Source of the DNA: Agrobacterium rubi TR3 = NBRC 13261
Lineage (GTDB): Bacteria; Pseudomonadota; Alphaproteobacteria; Rhizobiales; Rhizobiaceae
Length of the DNA stretch: 64,000 nt
Direction of reading: 5' to 3'
Assembly (NCBI RefSeq): GCF_000739935.1
Contig: NZ_BBJU01000012.1
Span: forward strand, 124,001-188,000
Below are positions 47,273 to 56,242 of the stretch, piece after piece. The position numbers and the translations under genes are program-made. Every line of letters starts with the position of its first letter. The first letter of the stretch is position 1. The notes under the pieces were generated by a model. That model worked only from the letters and a program-made list of their open reading frames with translations, made no database searches and had not been told where the DNA came from.

Positions 47273-47301
47273 CATATAACCCTAAAGCAGCGGCCCGTCA
47301 A
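47273..47301 (-). promoter_or_regulatory. Strong sigma-70 promoter of rpsT
   Basis: On the minus strand TTGACG and TATATG are separated by exactly 17 bp. Transcription would start near 47266, giving a leader of about 120 nt with small inverted repeats (AGGTC/GACCT), possible sites for S20 feedback. Confidence 0.75.
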
Positions 47302-47402
47302 CGCGCATTTACAGCAAAAACGCTGATATTCCGAATCCTTGGCACCGGTTGAGCCCAAAATGCATGAAGCGTTTCGGCCCATTTGGCACGGTTCAAGAAA
47401 AC

Positions 47403-48176
47403 CTAGCGATTGTTGAAGACAGGTTTTCTCTTCTCCGCGAAAGCCGCCATGCCCTCTTTCTGATCCTCCGTCGCAAACAGCGACTGGAACAGGCGGCGCT
47501 CGAACCGCAGGCCTTCGCTCAAAGACACTTCGAAAGATCGGTTGACGCTTTCCTTGGCCATCAGCACCGAGGCACGCGACAGAGACGCGATGGTGCTGGC
47601 CGCTTCCACCACTTCATCCATCAGCCGCTCCTGCGGCACGATGCGCGAAACGAGCCCTGCCCGCTCGGCTTCGGCTGCATCCATCTTGCGGCCGGTCAGC
47701 ACCATATCCATGGCTTTGGCCTTGCCCACGGCCCGCGTCAGGCGCTGCGAACCGCCCATGCCGGGAATGATGCCCAGCGTAATCTCCGGCTGGCCGAATT
47801 TGGCCGTGTCGGATGCGATGATGAAATCGCACATCATGGCCAGTTCGCAGCCACCACCCAGCGCAAAGCCCGAGACCGCGGCAATCACCGGCTTGCGGGC
47901 AGCTGCCACATCGTCCCAGCCGCCCAGGAAATCACCCAGATAGGCATCGACGAAATCGAGCGACTGCATCTCCTTTATATCCGCCCCGGCAGCAAAAGCC
48001 TTTTGCGACCCGGTGATGACGATGGCGCCTATGGAATCATCTGTCGAAAACGACGCCAGAATATGCCGCAGCTCCTTCAGCAAGACGGAATTCAGCGCGT
48101 TCAGTGCCTGCGGGCGATTGAGCGTGATGACGCCGACATTGTCGCGCTTTTCAACGATGAGCGTTTCATAATCCAT
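47403..48176 (-). CDS. Enoyl-CoA hydratase/isomerase (crotonase) family protein
   Basis: A 257-residue hydratase acting on 2-enoyl-CoA in fatty acid or amino acid breakdown. The oxyanion-hole segments [11 protein letters not shown] (about 62-72) and [15 protein letters not shown], and the second catalytic Glu in [13 protein letters not shown], are all present, so hydratase activity is expected. The normal substrate range cannot be told. It lies between rpsT and mutM, a position seen in other Rhizobiaceae. Confidence 0.92.
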   Translation of the reverse strand: MDYETLIVEKRDNVGVITLNRPQALNALNSVLLKELRHILASFSTDDSIGAIVITGSQKAFAAGADIKEMQSLDFVDAYLGDFLGGWDDVAAARKPVIAAVSGFALGGGCELAMMCDFIIASDTAKFGQPEITLGIIPGMGGSQRLTRAVGKAKAMDMVLTGRKMDAAEAERAGLVSRIVPQERLMDEVVEAASTIASLSRASVLMAKESVNRSFEVSLSEGLRFERRLFQSLFATEDQKEGMAAFAEKRKPVFNNR

Positions 48177-48194
48177 GGTCAGGGTCCTCTCCCA

Positions 48195-49091
48195 TTACTT
48201 CTGACAGGCCGCGCAGTAGAAGGTGGAGCGCCCGGCCTGCACGATCCGCTCGACCGTACCCCCGCAACCGGGTGTGGGGCAAGCATGACCCTGCCGGTCA
48301 TAGACCGAAAAGGAGTGCTGGAAATAACCAAGCGTGCCGTCCGTCTGGATATGGTCGCGCAGAGACGAGCCGCCAGCGGCAATCGCATCGGCAATCACCT
48401 CGCGAATTTTCTGGGTGAGATCGATCAGCGGCGCCTTGGGCTTTCCCGTCTTCGTCACCAGTGTGCCTGCCGCTCTTAAAGGAGACAAATGTGCCCGCCA
48501 CATCGCCTCGCAGACATAGATATTGCCAAGCCCGGCAATCACCTTCTGATCCAGCAACGTGCTTTTCAGCGGCTGGCTCTTGCCCGAAAAGCGGCTAGCC
48601 AGATAATCGGCGCTGAGCGCATTGCCGGTCGGCTCGGGGCCAAGGTCTGCAAAGGCAGGGTAAAGATCGATATGGGCGCGCTCCACCAGATGCATGAAGC
48701 CGAAACGGCGCGGGTCATTATAGATGACCTGTGCAGACGATCCGTTGGCGCTTCTGAGGTGAAAGATGACATGATCATGCTTGCCGTCCTTGGAGCGGGC
48801 GTAGTGAAATTCGCCCGGCGTCTCGGATGTTTCTCCCTGCTCCTCGATGCGGAACGAGCCGGACATGCCCAGATGGGAGATGATGGTGAGACCGTCTTCC
48901 AGCTCGATCAGCAGATATTTGGCCCGGCGACCGAGCGAGACGATGCGCTTGCCCTCCACCAGCTCCGAAAAACCTGGCGGAAAGGGAAAGCGCAAATCCG
49001 GACGGGCGAGCACGACTTTTTCGACGCGTGCGCCTTCCATGGTCGGCGCAAGGCCGCGTCTGACGGTTTCCACTTCGGGCAATTCTGGCAT
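48195..49091 (-). CDS. mutM: Formamidopyrimidine-DNA glycosylase
   Basis: Excises 8-oxoguanine and formamidopyrimidines. The 298-residue protein starts [14 protein letters not shown], where Pro1 after Met removal is the nucleophile and Glu is catalytic. It ends in the zinc finger C-x4-C-x16-C-x2-C (CPTPGC ... FYCAACQK). It is divergent from ubiE, with a 21-bp inverted repeat between them. Confidence 0.96.
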   Translation of the reverse strand: MPELPEVETVRRGLAPTMEGARVEKVVLARPDLRFPFPPGFSELVEGKRIVSLGRRAKYLLIELEDGLTIISHLGMSGSFRIEEQGETSETPGEFHYARSKDGKHDHVIFHLRSANGSSAQVIYNDPRRFGFMHLVERAHIDLYPAFADLGPEPTGNALSADYLASRFSGKSQPLKSTLLDQKVIAGLGNIYVCEAMWRAHLSPLRAAGTLVTKTGKPKAPLIDLTQKIREVIADAIAAGGSSLRDHIQTDGTLGYFQHSFSVYDRQGHACPTPGCGGTVERIVQAGRSTFYCAACQK

Positions 49092-49137
49092 GGAGTTTAT
49101 CCCACATGTTTATCGCAATGGTCTTGTGATTGAAAAC

Positions 49138-49158
49138 CTGCGGACATACATGTCGCAG
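49138..49158. promoter_or_regulatory. 21-bp inverted repeat between mutM and ubiE
   Basis: CTGCGGACAT-A-CATGTCGCAG folds as nine-base arms with one bulged G. It lies in the divergent 146-bp gap and could be a shared operator or a leader hairpin. Confidence 0.45.
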
Positions 49159-49237
49159 GCATCTCGTGCCGCAACAGATAGCGTCGCATTCGCCTTTCCG
49201 CTATGGTCCGCACCGTAATTAAAGATGGAGACCGCTT

Positions 49238-50014
49238 ATGACCGAAGCTCGCACCACCGCCGATGGTGGCATGGAAACCTCTTACGGCTTTCACAAAGTT
49301 GATGAAGGCCAAAAGCAGGGCATGGTCAACGAGGTCTTCCACAAGGTCGCCAAACGTTACGACATCATGAACGACGTGATGTCGGCAGGCATGCACCGGG
49401 TGTGGAAGGACGCGATGATCCGCGCGCTCAACCCGCGCAAGGACCCGTCCTACAAGACGCTGGACGTGGCGGGCGGCACCGGCGATATCGCATTTCGCAT
49501 CATCGAAGCCTCCAATCGTCTGGCGCATTCCACCGTTCTCGATATCAACGGCTCGATGCTGGCGGTGGGTGAAGAGCGGGCTGCGAAGAAGAAGCTGTCC
49601 GACAATCTGACCTTTGTAGAGGCCAATGCCGAAGAGTTGCCGTTCGAGGCTAACAGCTTCGATGCCTATACGGTGGCGTTCGGCATTCGCAACGTGCCGC
49701 GCATCGATGTGGCGCTGAAGGAAGCGCACCGGGTGTTGAAGCGCGGCGGGCGTCTGCTGGTGCTGGAATTTTCCGAGGTGGACATGCCGCTTCTCGACAA
49801 GGTCTATGATGCCTGGTCGTTCAATGCGATTCCGAAATTCGGCAAGATGATCACCGGCGATGCCGAGCCTTACCAATATCTGGTGGAATCGATCCGCAAG
49901 TTTCCCAATCAAGAGGATTTTGCCGCGATGATCCGCACTGCCGGTTTCTCGCGCGTCACCTATACCAATTATACCGGCGGCATCGCTGCCCTGCATTCCG
50001 GCTGGAAGCTTTGA
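49238..50014 (+). CDS. ubiE: Ubiquinone/menaquinone C-methyltransferase UbiE
   Basis: SAM-dependent C-methylation in ubiquinone synthesis. The 258-residue protein has the SAM-binding [13 protein letters not shown] and the UbiE signatures [18 protein letters not shown] and [10 protein letters not shown]. The length and motifs are normal. It starts a two-gene unit with ubiB, 40 bp downstream. Confidence 0.96.
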   Translation: MTEARTTADGGMETSYGFHKVDEGQKQGMVNEVFHKVAKRYDIMNDVMSAGMHRVWKDAMIRALNPRKDPSYKTLDVAGGTGDIAFRIIEASNRLAHSTVLDINGSMLAVGEERAAKKKLSDNLTFVEANAEELPFEANSFDAYTVAFGIRNVPRIDVALKEAHRVLKRGGRLLVLEFSEVDMPLLDKVYDAWSFNAIPKFGKMITGDAEPYQYLVESIRKFPNQEDFAAMIRTAGFSRVTYTNYTGGIAALHSGWKL

Positions 50015-50054
50015 CCGACATGATGGCTTGCAGCTGCAGGAAGAAGGCATTCGC

Positions 50055-51629
50055 ATGAGCACTCCCGGCGCATATTTTCGCCTTGCAAAGGTCGGCTGGG
50101 TTCTGGTGCGCGAAGGCGTGGTGCTGGCCCTGCCATCGGACGACCTGCCAGCCACGGCCAAATTCGCAAAAGCGCTGCTAAAACCCTTTGCCCGCAACCG
50201 CGCCAAACATGCCGACCGCCGCGACCGCCTGGCGACCGCCGTCGAGCGCCTTGGCCCTTCCTATGTGAAGATGGGCCAGTTTCTGGCGACCCGCCCCGAC
50301 GTAGTGGGAGCGGATTTCGCGGAGGATTTGTCGCGGCTACAGGACCGCATGGCGTTTTTCCCGAATGCTGCGGCAAAGGCGAATATCGAGGGATCGCTGG
50401 GGCGTCCCGTCTCAGACCTTTACCTCGAATTCCGTGATCCGATCGCTGCCGCCTCGATTGCGCAGGTGCATCCGGCCATCGTGCGAACCCCTACGGGGCA
50501 GAAGAAGGTGGCCGTGAAGGTCATTCGCCCTGGCGTGCGCCAGCGCTTCCAGAACGATCTGGAGGCGATGTATCTGATTGCCGATCTGCAACAGCGCTTC
50601 GTTCGTTCCGCCCGACGCCTGCGCCCGGTCGAAGTCACTCGCGCGCTGGAACAGACGACCAAGATCGAGATGGATCTGCGGCTGGAAGCGGCCGCACTTT
50701 CCGAAATTGCCGAAAACACCCGTGACGATCCCGGCTTTCGCGTGCCGGAAGTGGACTGGGAGCGCACAGGCCGAGACGTCGTTACCATGGAGTGGATCGA
50801 CGGCGTCAAGATGTCGGATGTCGCGGGCTTGAGGGCTGCTGGCCACGATCTCAATGCGCTGGCCGATACGCTGATCCAGTCCTTCCTGCGCCACACCTTG
50901 CGGGATGGCTTTTTCCATGCCGACATGCACCCCGGCAATCTGTTCGTCGATCCGCAGGGCATGATCGTCGCCGTCGATATGGGCATTGCCGGGCGGCTGG
51001 GCAAAAAGGAACGCCGGTTCCTGGCCGAAATTCTCTATGGCTTCATCACCCGCGACTACATGCGGGTGGCGGAAGTACATTTCGAGGCAGGTTACGTTCC
51101 CGGCCACCACGACATTGCCAGCTTCGCCCAGGCCATCCGCGCCATCGGTGAGCCGATCCACGGACAGCCAGCCGAAACCATCTCCATGGGCAAGCTGTTG
51201 ACGCTTCTCTTCGAAGTGACGGAACTGTTCGACATGGAAACGCGGCCGGAACTGGTGATGCTGCAAAAGACCATGGTGGTGGTGGAAGGCGTGTCGCGTA
51301 TACTCAACCCGCGCTTCAACATGTGGAAGGCGGCAGACCCCGTCGTCAGCGGCTGGATCCGCGACAATCTCGGCCCCAAACGCATCGTTACCGATTTCAA
51401 GGACGGCCTGAAAGCGGCGGTCAAACTCGCCGAGGCCGCGCCGGAAATTGCCGCCAAGACCGAAAAGCTGCATGCCGATCTGGTCTATATGAGCGAGCAC
51501 GGATTGCGCTTCGATGCCAGCACGGCGGAAGCGATCGGCAAGGCGGAAGCCCGGCACACGCGCTGGGGCCGCATTGCGCTGTGGGTGATTGCCCTGGTGC
51601 TGGTTTATATTGCGGTGCGGATCAGCTGA
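50055..51629 (+). CDS. ubiB: Ubiquinone biosynthesis ATPase/kinase-like protein UbiB
   Basis: An ADCK/UbiB-family protein needed for ubiquinone assembly; it has weak ATPase rather than classical kinase activity. The 524-residue protein has the KxGQ motif (VKMGQFLATRPD), the atypical kinase core with FFHADMHPGNLFVD, and a C-terminal membrane span (IALWVIALVLVYIAVRI). The ATG at 50055 is preceded by GGAAG; an upstream in-frame TTG is less likely. It follows ubiE, a standard pair. Confidence 0.95.
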   Translation: MSTPGAYFRLAKVGWVLVREGVVLALPSDDLPATAKFAKALLKPFARNRAKHADRRDRLATAVERLGPSYVKMGQFLATRPDVVGADFAEDLSRLQDRMAFFPNAAAKANIEGSLGRPVSDLYLEFRDPIAAASIAQVHPAIVRTPTGQKKVAVKVIRPGVRQRFQNDLEAMYLIADLQQRFVRSARRLRPVEVTRALEQTTKIEMDLRLEAAALSEIAENTRDDPGFRVPEVDWERTGRDVVTMEWIDGVKMSDVAGLRAAGHDLNALADTLIQSFLRHTLRDGFFHADMHPGNLFVDPQGMIVAVDMGIAGRLGKKERRFLAEILYGFITRDYMRVAEVHFEAGYVPGHHDIASFAQAIRAIGEPIHGQPAETISMGKLLTLLFEVTELFDMETRPELVMLQKTMVVVEGVSRILNPRFNMWKAADPVVSGWIRDNLGPKRIVTDFKDGLKAAVKLAEAAPEIAAKTEKLHADLVYMSEHGLRFDASTAEAIGKAEARHTRWGRIALWVIALVLVYIAVRIS

Positions 51630-51652
51630 CGGGCGGTTCCGGCCCAGCCACG

Positions 51653-51764
51653 CCCTCATGCTGAGGAGGCCCGCAGGCCGTCTCGAAGCATCCCGCACCG
51701 TATGACCTCAAGCCTGCAACCCTCGTCCTTCGAGGGTCGCTATGCTCCCACCTCAGGATGAGGA
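51653..51764. repeat. RIME-like palindromic intergenic repeat
   Basis: About 112 bp with two imperfect palindromes. The first has CCCTCATGCTGAGGAGGC and CGTCTCGAAGCATC; the second has CCTCGTCCTTCGAGGGTCGC and CACCTCAGGATGAGGA. The paired CTGAGGA / TCCTTCGAG words are the hallmark of the Rhizobium intergenic mosaic elements (RIME1 is about 108 bp). It fills most of the ubiB-mmcQ convergent gap. Confidence 0.75.
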
Positions 51765-51792
51765 TTGCTGCGTCGCGGGCGCTTTCGGATGC

Positions 51793-52152
51793 TCATCCCA
51801 GCACAATCCCCAATTCCGCCCGTAGCTTCCTCGTCAGCCCCTTCGCCACCAGTTCATAGGATCGGCGGACATAGTGCTCCAAATCTTTCGCCTCCAAGGG
51901 CGAATGGTCGGAAATGGAAATCCATTTGCGCTTGGCGAAATAAGGGGCCTGGGCGATGCCCTCGAGAGCGGTCAGAATCTCGAAACTCTCTTCCGAACAT
52001 TTGACGACGAGCCGCCAGTCGTCTCGGTCGCCGAGAACGGCAAAGACCTTCTCGCCCACTTTGGCGACATGGGAGTCCCATTGATCGACGAAGGAAACGC
52101 CGGGCCATTTGCCCAGGGTGGCATCGAAGCTTTTGCGTTCGAACAGGCTCAT
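51793..52152 (-). CDS. MmcQ/YjbR-family protein
   Basis: A 119-residue small protein of the MmcQ/YjbR family, recognised from the WDSHVAKVGEKVFAVLG and the central CSEESFEILTALEGIAQAPYFAKRKWISI segments. YjbR has a cyclophilin-C-like MotA fold and is sometimes called DNA-binding; the function is unknown. The start overlaps the coaBC stop by 4 bases (ATGA), so it is translationally coupled to coaBC. Confidence 0.88.
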   Translation of the reverse strand: MSLFERKSFDATLGKWPGVSFVDQWDSHVAKVGEKVFAVLGDRDDWRLVVKCSEESFEILTALEGIAQAPYFAKRKWISISDHSPLEAKDLEHYVRRSYELVAKGLTRKLRAELGIVLG

Positions 52153-53354
52153 GCCAGTTTCTCCACGATGAGGGCCGCGAGGCGTCTTGCGACCTCGACC
52201 TTGTCGAGATCAGGCCAAGCGTCGATGCCGGTTTTTGAGATGATCTTCACGCTGTTACGATCTCCACCCATGATACCGGTTTCGGCGGACACGTCATTGG
52301 CGACGATGAGGTCAGCGCCCTTACGATCCAGCTTGGCCCGACCGTTCGTTTCGACATCCTGAGTTTCCGCGGCGAAGCCGACGACGATTTTCGGCCTGTT
52401 GGCGTGGTGGCCGATGGTTTTGAGAATATCCGGGTTTTCGACCATGTGCAGGGCGGGAGGCTGGCCGTCCGGTTGCTTCTTGATCTTCTGATCGACCGCC
52501 GTTGCCACCCGCCAGTCGGCGACAGCTGCGACCATCACCGCAATATCGACCGGCAGATTCGAGATGACTGCATCCAGCATCTCCTCGGCCCGTTCGACGT
52601 GGACCGTCGTGACGCCCATTGGATCGGCAATCGTGACGGGGCCGGAGACGAGCGTTACCTCGGCGCCGAGCTCTGCCAAGGCCACCGCAATAGCGTGGCC
52701 CTGTTTGCCGGAGGAGCGGTTGGCGATGTAGCGGACGGGATCGATCGGCTCATGCGTGGGGCCGGACGTCACGATGGCGCTCTTGCCTGCCAGCGGCTTT
52801 GGTCTGTCGTCCAGCAGTGTTTCGACGGCATCGACGATCTGCAAGGGTTCGGCCATGCGGCCAAGGCCTGCCTCACCTCTTTCCGCCATTTCGCCTGCCA
52901 TGGGGCCGATGAAACGGATGCCATCGGCTTTCAGCGTTTCGATGTTGCGCCGAATTGCCTTGGCGGTCCACATTTTGGGGTTCATGGCGGGCGCGACAAG
53001 CACCTTGCGATCTGTGGCCAGCAGAACGGTGGAGGCCAGATCATCGGCCAGGCCATTGGCCATCTTCGCCATCAGATCGGCGGTGGCAGGTGCAACCAGA
53101 ACCAGATCACAGTCGCGCGCCAGCCTGATATGGCCGACATCCTGTTCGTCCTGACGGGAAAACAGTTCGGTAAAGACGTGGGTGGCCGAGAGGGCACCAA
53201 CGGCAAGGGGTGTGACGAATTCCTGTGCCCCGCGCGTCATGACAGGCGTTACCATCGCACCGCGCTCTTTGAGGCGGCGGATGAGATCAAGGCTTTTATA
53301 GGCCGCGATGCCGCCGGAGATGATGAGAAGAATATGCTTGCCCGAAAGTGCCAT
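52149..53354 (-). CDS. coaBC: Bifunctional phosphopantothenoylcysteine decarboxylase/synthetase
   Basis: Carries out steps two and three of coenzyme A synthesis from 4-phosphopantothenate. The 401-residue protein has an N-terminal flavin-dependent CoaC domain (about 1-180: LLIISGGIAAYKSLDLIRRL, PAMNPKMW) and a C-terminal CoaB domain (about 190-400: TSGPTHEPIDPVRYIANRSSGKQG). The ATG at 53354 matches the family start; the frame is open 17 codons further. Upstream is a divergent gap shared with a protease gene. Confidence 0.95.
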   Translation of the reverse strand: MALSGKHILLIISGGIAAYKSLDLIRRLKERGAMVTPVMTRGAQEFVTPLAVGALSATHVFTELFSRQDEQDVGHIRLARDCDLVLVAPATADLMAKMANGLADDLASTVLLATDRKVLVAPAMNPKMWTAKAIRRNIETLKADGIRFIGPMAGEMAERGEAGLGRMAEPLQIVDAVETLLDDRPKPLAGKSAIVTSGPTHEPIDPVRYIANRSSGKQGHAIAVALAELGAEVTLVSGPVTIADPMGVTTVHVERAEEMLDAVISNLPVDIAVMVAAVADWRVATAVDQKIKKQPDGQPPALHMVENPDILKTIGHHANRPKIVVGFAAETQDVETNGRAKLDRKGADLIVANDVSAETGIMGGDRNSVKIISKTGIDAWPDLDKVEVARRLAALIVEKLA

Positions 53355-53419
53355 GATGCCGACCGAATTCCTGTTTGATGGGAAACCTAAGCCCTTGGCT
53401 TTCAAAGTGCAATCGCGTG

Positions 53420-53466
53420 AACGGCCACACTTGGCTGTTCATATTTGGGGCGACGTCATCTGACGT
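53420..53466. promoter_or_regulatory. Two inverted repeats in the coaBC / protease divergent gap
   Basis: AACGGCCA-CACT-TGGCTGTT (53420-53439, 7 of 8 pairs) and ACGTCA-TC-TGACGT (53453-53466, perfect) lie 66-112 bp upstream of coaBC. Either could be an operator. No promoter hexamers were assigned. Confidence 0.4.
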
Positions 53467-53609
53467 TGAAACGGCTATTAACCAGATATTCTCTTGAAGC
53501 CTTAAAGCCGCACATCAAAGGGCGCTTTCATCGGACAGTTAGCGACTTTTTCACGACTTCTTCCCACATCATACCGCTTGAGGTTGGGCGCAAGGGAAAA
53601 TGAGCGAAG

Positions 53610-54143
53610 ATGATGTCACGGGGATTTCTGTTCGCGGCGGGCGGCATCATCATTCTGGCCGTTTCAGCCTCCAAATTCCTTGAGGATTATGTCGCCATTC
53701 CCTCCGAGACGGAGGCGACCAGCGCTGCTTTACCGGTAACCAAAGCCAGCACGCCGACCGCGCCGCCAAGTGCAGGCACGGTAACGCTGACGGCGGACAG
53801 GCGTGGCCACTATGCCGCTAAGCTTAGAATCAATGGCAAGCAGATCGAAGGCATGATCGATACCGGCGCTTCGCTGGTTGCCTTCGATGAGAGCACTGCC
53901 AGACGGCTGGGTTATGTGCTGAAGGACAGCGACTATAAATATCAGACGTCCACCGCGAACGGCGTCAAATCCGTTGCCGTCATTACACTGGACAGGGTGG
54001 AGCTCGGCAATATCGTTGCGCGCAACGTGCGGGCAGCCGTATCGAAAGATGGCGGGCTGGACACAGTGCTGATCGGTATGAGCTTTCTAACGCAGCTGAA
54101 ATCTTTCAAATCGGAAAACGGCAAGCTTGTCCTGACGCGGTAG
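53610..54143 (+). CDS. Membrane-anchored clan AA (retropepsin-like) aspartic protease
   Basis: A 177-residue protein with one N-terminal membrane span (about 5-25), a Thr/Ala/Pro-rich linker (about 30-60) and a single retropepsin-like domain. The catalytic motif IDTGASLVAFDE is at about 90-101, and the later IGMSFLTQL matches the second family segment. Such proteins act as dimers. It resembles the TIGR02281 group; the substrate is unknown. It converges with deoA, separated by 3 bp. An ATG one codon later is equally possible. Confidence 0.88.
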   Translation: MMSRGFLFAAGGIIILAVSASKFLEDYVAIPSETEATSAALPVTKASTPTAPPSAGTVTLTADRRGHYAAKLRINGKQIEGMIDTGASLVAFDESTARRLGYVLKDSDYKYQTSTANGVKSVAVITLDRVELGNIVARNVRAAVSKDGGLDTVLIGMSFLTQLKSFKSENGKLVLTR

Positions 54144-54146
54144 CGG

Positions 54147-55460
54147 TCAGGCACCGATACGCGACACGATGATCGGCTGTTCACCCGGCGCTTCCTGCGA
54201 CAGGCCATAGGCGTCAGACACGTCCTGAATGGCCTTGGCCAAACTTTCCTGCGTTGCCGCATGCACCATCGCAATCGGCTGACCCTTCTCCACCCTCGTT
54301 CCCAAGGGCAGTATATCCGAAATGCCCACACGATGATCGATGACGTCATTTGGGTGGCGGCGACCACCGCCAAGGCCGACGACGACCATGCCGAGATCGC
54401 GCGTCTGGCAGGAGGACAGAAAACCGGTTTCGTTCGCCAGAACCGGCGCGATATGGGGTGCCGGTTTGAGATATTCGCCCGGCTTTTCGATGAAATCCGT
54501 GGGGCCACCGAGGGCTGAAATCATCTGGCCAAAACGCTCCATGGCCGCACCGGACGCAAGCGCATTGCGCGCCAAGGCTTCGCCTTCCGAAAGGCTGGTG
54601 ACGAGGCCGGATTGCAGCAGCATTTCGGCGGCAAACGCGAGAACGAGCGTTTCGATGCGGGTTCCGGCCTTTTTGCCGCTCAGAAAATTAAGACAATGGA
54701 TGATTTCCAGCGCGTTGCCTGCGGCATCGGCCAGGGGCTCATTCATGTCGGTGATGAGGGCGGAGGTTTTGACGCCTGCGCCATTGGCGACTTCTACGAG
54801 GGAGCGGGCCAGTTGCTCGGCTTCGTCGGCGCTTTGCATGAAGGCGCCATTGCCGAATTTCACGTCCAGAACCAGCGTTTCAAGGCCCGCGGCGAGCTTC
54901 TTCGACAGGATGGAGGCGGTGATCAGGGGAACGGAATCCACCGTCGCGGTTACGTCTCTGATGGCATAGAGCCGTTTGTCGGCAGGGGCGAGATCGGCCG
55001 TCTGGCCGATGATGGCGCAGCCTACGTCTTTGACCGTGCGGCGAAACAGCGTCTCGTTCGGCATGACATCATAGCCGGGGATCGATTCGAGCTTGTCCAG
55101 CGTGCCGCCGGTGTGGCCAAGGCCACGGCCCGAAATCATCGGGACGGCGAGGCCGCAGGCGGCAACGATGGGGGCGAGCATGAGCGAGACGTTATCGCCC
55201 ACGCCGCCGGTGGAGTGCTTGTCGGCAATGGGCTTACCGATATCGGCCCAGGACAGAACATCACCGCTGTCGCGTATGGCAAGCGTCAGGGCCACCGTCT
55301 CATCGCGGCTCATGCCGCGAAAGAACACGGCCATGGCGAAGGCTGCGACCTGCCCTTCGGAAATCGAACCTTTGGACAGACCGGAGATGAAGGCGGAAAT
55401 CTCATCCGCCGTCAGCACCTGCCCATCGCGTTTGCGGCGGATGATTTCCTGCGGGATCAT
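54147..55460 (-). CDS. deoA: Thymidine phosphorylase
   Basis: Converts thymidine plus phosphate to thymine and deoxyribose 1-phosphate. The 437-residue protein has the glycosyltransferase family 3 N-terminal helix bundle, the phosphate-binding KHSTGGVGD (about 80-88), the signature SGRGLGHTGGTLDKLESI (about 109-126) and a C-terminal pyrimidine phosphorylase domain. It is the last gene of the nucleoside operon, directly after deoC. Its product passes, after mutase action, to DeoC; no phosphopentomutase gene (deoB) is in the operon. Confidence 0.95.
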   Translation of the reverse strand: MIPQEIIRRKRDGQVLTADEISAFISGLSKGSISEGQVAAFAMAVFFRGMSRDETVALTLAIRDSGDVLSWADIGKPIADKHSTGGVGDNVSLMLAPIVAACGLAVPMISGRGLGHTGGTLDKLESIPGYDVMPNETLFRRTVKDVGCAIIGQTADLAPADKRLYAIRDVTATVDSVPLITASILSKKLAAGLETLVLDVKFGNGAFMQSADEAEQLARSLVEVANGAGVKTSALITDMNEPLADAAGNALEIIHCLNFLSGKKAGTRIETLVLAFAAEMLLQSGLVTSLSEGEALARNALASGAAMERFGQMISALGGPTDFIEKPGEYLKPAPHIAPVLANETGFLSSCQTRDLGMVVVGLGGGRRHPNDVIDHRVGISDILPLGTRVEKGQPIAMVHAATQESLAKAIQDVSDAYGLSQEAPGEQPIIVSRIGA

Positions 55461-55466
55461 GGGGGA

Positions 55467-56240
55467 TCAATATCCGCTGGCGGATTTGGCCGGTTCGCCA
55501 CCGCCCAGCACGTTCAAGATATCGTCCAGAATGCCGGAGGCGCCGAAGCGGAAGGTGGAGGGCATGGCCCAGTTGGGCTGCATGATGGTTTCCGCCAGAC
55601 GCAGATAGAGCGTTGCATCTTCCACCGTGCCGATGCCACCGGCGGGCTTGAAGCCGACCTTCTTCCTGCTGTCGCGGATGGACTGCAACATGATGTCGGC
55701 GGCTTCCAACGTCGCGTTGACCGTGACCTTGCCGGTGGAGGTCTTGATGAAATCCGCACCCTCGACAATGGCGATTTCAGAGGCGCGGCGGATGAGCGCC
55801 TTGTCCTTCAACTCGCCGGTTTCGAGAATGACTTTCAGCAGGACAGGTGCCACGCAGGCCTTGCGCACGGCGGCAACCATCTCCGACACCGCGGTTTCAT
55901 CGCCTGCGATGAATTTCCTGTAGGGAATGACGAGATCGATTTCATCGGCGCCATCGGCAATGGCACGTTCGGTCTCGCCAACCACGGTTGCGACATCGAG
56001 ATCGCCGGATGGGAAATTGACGACGGTTGCGATGCGGATCGAGTGATCCTTGCCGAAAGCGGCACGGGCCTGGGCCACAAAACGTGGCCAGATGCAGATG
56101 GCAGCTGTTGTACCGTATTGCGTATGGGCTTTCTGGCACAGGGCGGCGATCTGCTCCGGTGTGCAGTCTTCCTTGAGATTGGTGAGGTCCAGCAAGGACA
56201 AGGCGAGAGCGGCGGCTTCGCGCGGGCGCTGAAGTTCCAT
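55467..56240 (-). CDS. deoC: Deoxyribose-phosphate aldolase
   Basis: Splits deoxyribose 5-phosphate into acetaldehyde and glyceraldehyde 3-phosphate. The 257-residue protein has the Schiff-base Lys in DFIKTSTGK and a second active Lys in KPAGGI. The ATG at 56240 has AGGAGGA upstream. Its reading frame overlaps the end of the purine nucleoside phosphorylase gene only at the ribosome-binding site. It is the catabolic end point of the operon. Confidence 0.95.
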   Translation of the reverse strand: MELQRPREAAALALSLLDLTNLKEDCTPEQIAALCQKAHTQYGTTAAICIWPRFVAQARAAFGKDHSIRIATVVNFPSGDLDVATVVGETERAIADGADEIDLVIPYRKFIAGDETAVSEMVAAVRKACVAPVLLKVILETGELKDKALIRRASEIAIVEGADFIKTSTGKVTVNATLEAADIMLQSIRDSRKKVGFKPAGGIGTVEDATLYLRLAETIMQPNWAMPSTFRFGASGILDDILNVLGGGEPAKSASGY

Positions 56241-56242
56241 GC

